A stretch of DNA of 46,823 bases from Cyclobacteriaceae bacterium (lineage in GTDB: Bacteria > Bacteroidota > Bacteroidia > Cytophagales > Cyclobacteriaceae), in NCBI GenBank assembly GCA_022842845.1, contig JALHOT010000007.1, forward strand, positions 116,834 through 163,656, given 5' to 3'. Position 1 is the stretch's first letter. Every line of letters begins with the position of its first letter. The notes beneath the pieces are model-generated. The model made no database searches. It was not told the DNA's origin and worked only from the letters and a program-made list of their open reading frames with translations. Of the stretch, positions 45,558 to 46,823 are shown piece by piece. A program made the position numbers and the translations under genes.

Positions 45558-45646
45558 AACCGAGGCCTTTCTAATAGCAGCAGCCAGTTTTTTAATCCTG
45601 ATTTTTACTGTAAAGCATTGATAGAAAGCATTTTAAACAGGGGTAT

Positions 45647-46691
45647 ACTGTCTGCAATCTATCAAAGAACACAATCTGAAAGCAAATCACAACAGGATCG
45701 ACAAAACCCGTATTACCTGGTTTACTGTCTGCAATCTATCAAAGAACACAATCTGAAAGCAAATCACAACTTGGTAGAGTCACCGTAATTTTGAACCTGC
45801 ACTGTCTGCAATCTATCAAAGAACACAATCTGAAAGCAAATCACAACAGATTCGTTCAGCGTTTCGTTTTCTTCAAACTGTCTGCAATCTATCAAAGAAC
45901 ACAATCTGAAAGCAAATCACAACAACAGCGGTTCAACTACGGTTCAACCACGGACTGTCTGCAATCTATCAAAGAACACAATCTGAAAGCAAATCACAAC
46001 GAGAATCCCTGAGTAGCGTTAGACACGCCCACTGTCTGCAATCTATCAAAGAACACAATCTGAAAGCAAATCACAACACTTTAGCTAAGAAGGCTTACGG
46101 TGCGGTTACTGTCTGCAATCTATCAAAGAACACAATCTGAAAGCAAATCACAACGTATTACCTGGTTTCTCCTTTTTGCCTATGACTGTCTGCAATCTAT
46201 CAAAGAACACAATCTGAAAGCAAATCACAACGTAGCGATAGTTGTCGCTATTTGAGTTCCACTGTCTGCAATCTATCAAAGAACACAATCTGAAAGCAAA
46301 TCACAACGGAGTTGCCCCTATTAAATCATCGCCAACAACTGTCTGCAATCTATCAAAGAACACAATCTGAAAGCAAATCACAACTTAGGCGTGGTTGTGA
46401 TCCCTACAGAACAAACTGTCTGCAATCTATCAAAGAACACAATCTGAAAGCAAATCACAACGCGGGTGGCGTTGTTTAAATTTTTATGCGACTGTCTGCA
46501 ATCTATCAAAGAACACAATCTGAAAGCAAATCACAACTTGCACCTGTCTGAGTAACTGTTGCTCCAGACTGTCTGCAATCTATCAAAGAACACAATCTGA
46601 AAGCAAATCACAACGCTGCCGCTGAGTTGGTGACACAATTCTCAACTGTCTGCAATCTATCAAAGAACACAATCTGAAAGCAAATCACAAC
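45647..46691 (-). CRISPR. Type II-C CRISPR array: 14 repeats of 47 bp, 13 spacers
   Basis: All 14 repeats appear identical over 47 bp. They start ACTGTCTGCAATC and end GCAAATCACAAC on the plus strand, so the crRNA repeat on the minus strand starts GTTGTGATTTGC. Ten spacers are 30 bp and three (third, eighth and eleventh from the left) are 29 bp. The orientation is set by the tracrRNA anti-repeat, which pairs with the GTTGTG end. crRNAs are therefore read on the minus strand, towards cas2. Neither terminal repeat is degenerate. Several spacers read as open frames (for example the tenth as LGVVVIPTEQ), consistent with an origin in coding DNA. Confidence 0.98.
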
Positions 46692-46823
46692 CAATCATGT
46701 GCTATTGCTATACTATTTATTACTGTTTGTTATGCTCAGGATACTATCCACAAAAGAAGTGGCGAAATTATTTTAGCTAAAATATCAGAATTAACACCCA
46801 CAGAAGTTAAATACAAACGATTT
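46692..46823 (+). CDS. Exported protein, N-terminal fragment without a start codon (runs off the window)
   Basis: The frame begins directly after the last CRISPR repeat and reads QSCAIAILFITVCYAQDT, then IHKRSGEIILAKISELTPTE, to the window edge. This is a signal peptide followed by a segment typical of Bacteroidota exported proteins that start DxIxKxxGExIxAKVxEI. No ATG, GTG or TTG is in frame before the signal sequence. The open frame continues backwards through the repeat to a stop at 46623-46625, so the natural N-terminus seems to be missing. Either the array displaced the 5' end or a rare start is used. Confidence 0.6.

Noticed and set aside
45791-46012. Open reading frame running through the CRISPR repeats and spacers
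   Set aside because: It is produced by the repeat sequence itself (the same peptide recurs with each repeat) and has no independent start or family signal.
45694-46644. Self-targeting spacers matching this window
   Set aside because: Reading the spacers against the window by eye showed no convincing match on either strand. This was not an exhaustive search.

Overview
The window looks like a chromosomal segment of a Bacteroidota bacterium, most likely Cytophagales (Cyclobacteriaceae-like). The evidence is a SusC/RagA transporter, PD40/OmpA and two-component-propeller proteins, DUF4199, Bacteroidota-type promoter boxes (TAnnTTTG), A-rich start regions without clear Shine-Dalgarno sites, and a type II-C CRISPR with 47-nt repeats. 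No database could be searched, so the lineage is inferred from family content.

Layout. 1-11.8 kb is mostly minus strand: the N-terminal part of a SusC transporter, an OmpA/PD40/TPR envelope protein, a folate/queuosine group (pabC-like, pabB, queE, folD), lepA, and a three-gene set of exported protein, response regulator and sensor kinase. 11.8-19.9 kb holds an S9 peptidase, an SRPBCC protein, DUF4199, pepP, ridA, an IscA-type protein, methylmalonyl-CoA epimerase, a 49-residue lipoprotein missed by simple ORF length cut-offs, and thiL. 19.9-27.6 kb holds a large propeller sensor kinase, a BNR/sortilin-like exported protein, an ACP phosphodiesterase and a TerB-like protein.

27.6-29.5 kb holds an exported amidohydrolase gene split by a 661-bp insertion. 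The insertion has the layout of an integron gene cassette: one promoterless lipoprotein ORF followed by an attC-like palindrome. Joining the two ends of the insertion rebuilds a perfect 9-bp terminal inverted repeat, and removing it restores the amidohydrolase frame exactly. No integrase gene is present in the window. 29.5-38.7 kb returns to housekeeping genes: a TPR sensor kinase, a nuoH standing apart from other nuo genes, murI, ispE, an EamA permease, an LptF/LptG permease and a tgt whose zinc cysteines are missing.

39.3-46.7 kb is a complete type II-C CRISPR-Cas locus: a divergent tracrRNA, cas9 (1420 aa), a Y1/REP-type transposase gene overlapping the end of cas9, cas1, cas2 and an array of 14 identical repeats with 13 spacers. 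The transposase gene lies inside the presumed cas operon and carries a 16-bp inverted repeat within its own coding sequence. The far end of the array abuts an exported-protein reading frame that has no start codon. The most noteworthy items are the integron-like cassette, the transposase inside the cas operon, and the complete RNA part of the CRISPR system (tracrRNA, its promoter box and possible promoters inside the repeats).
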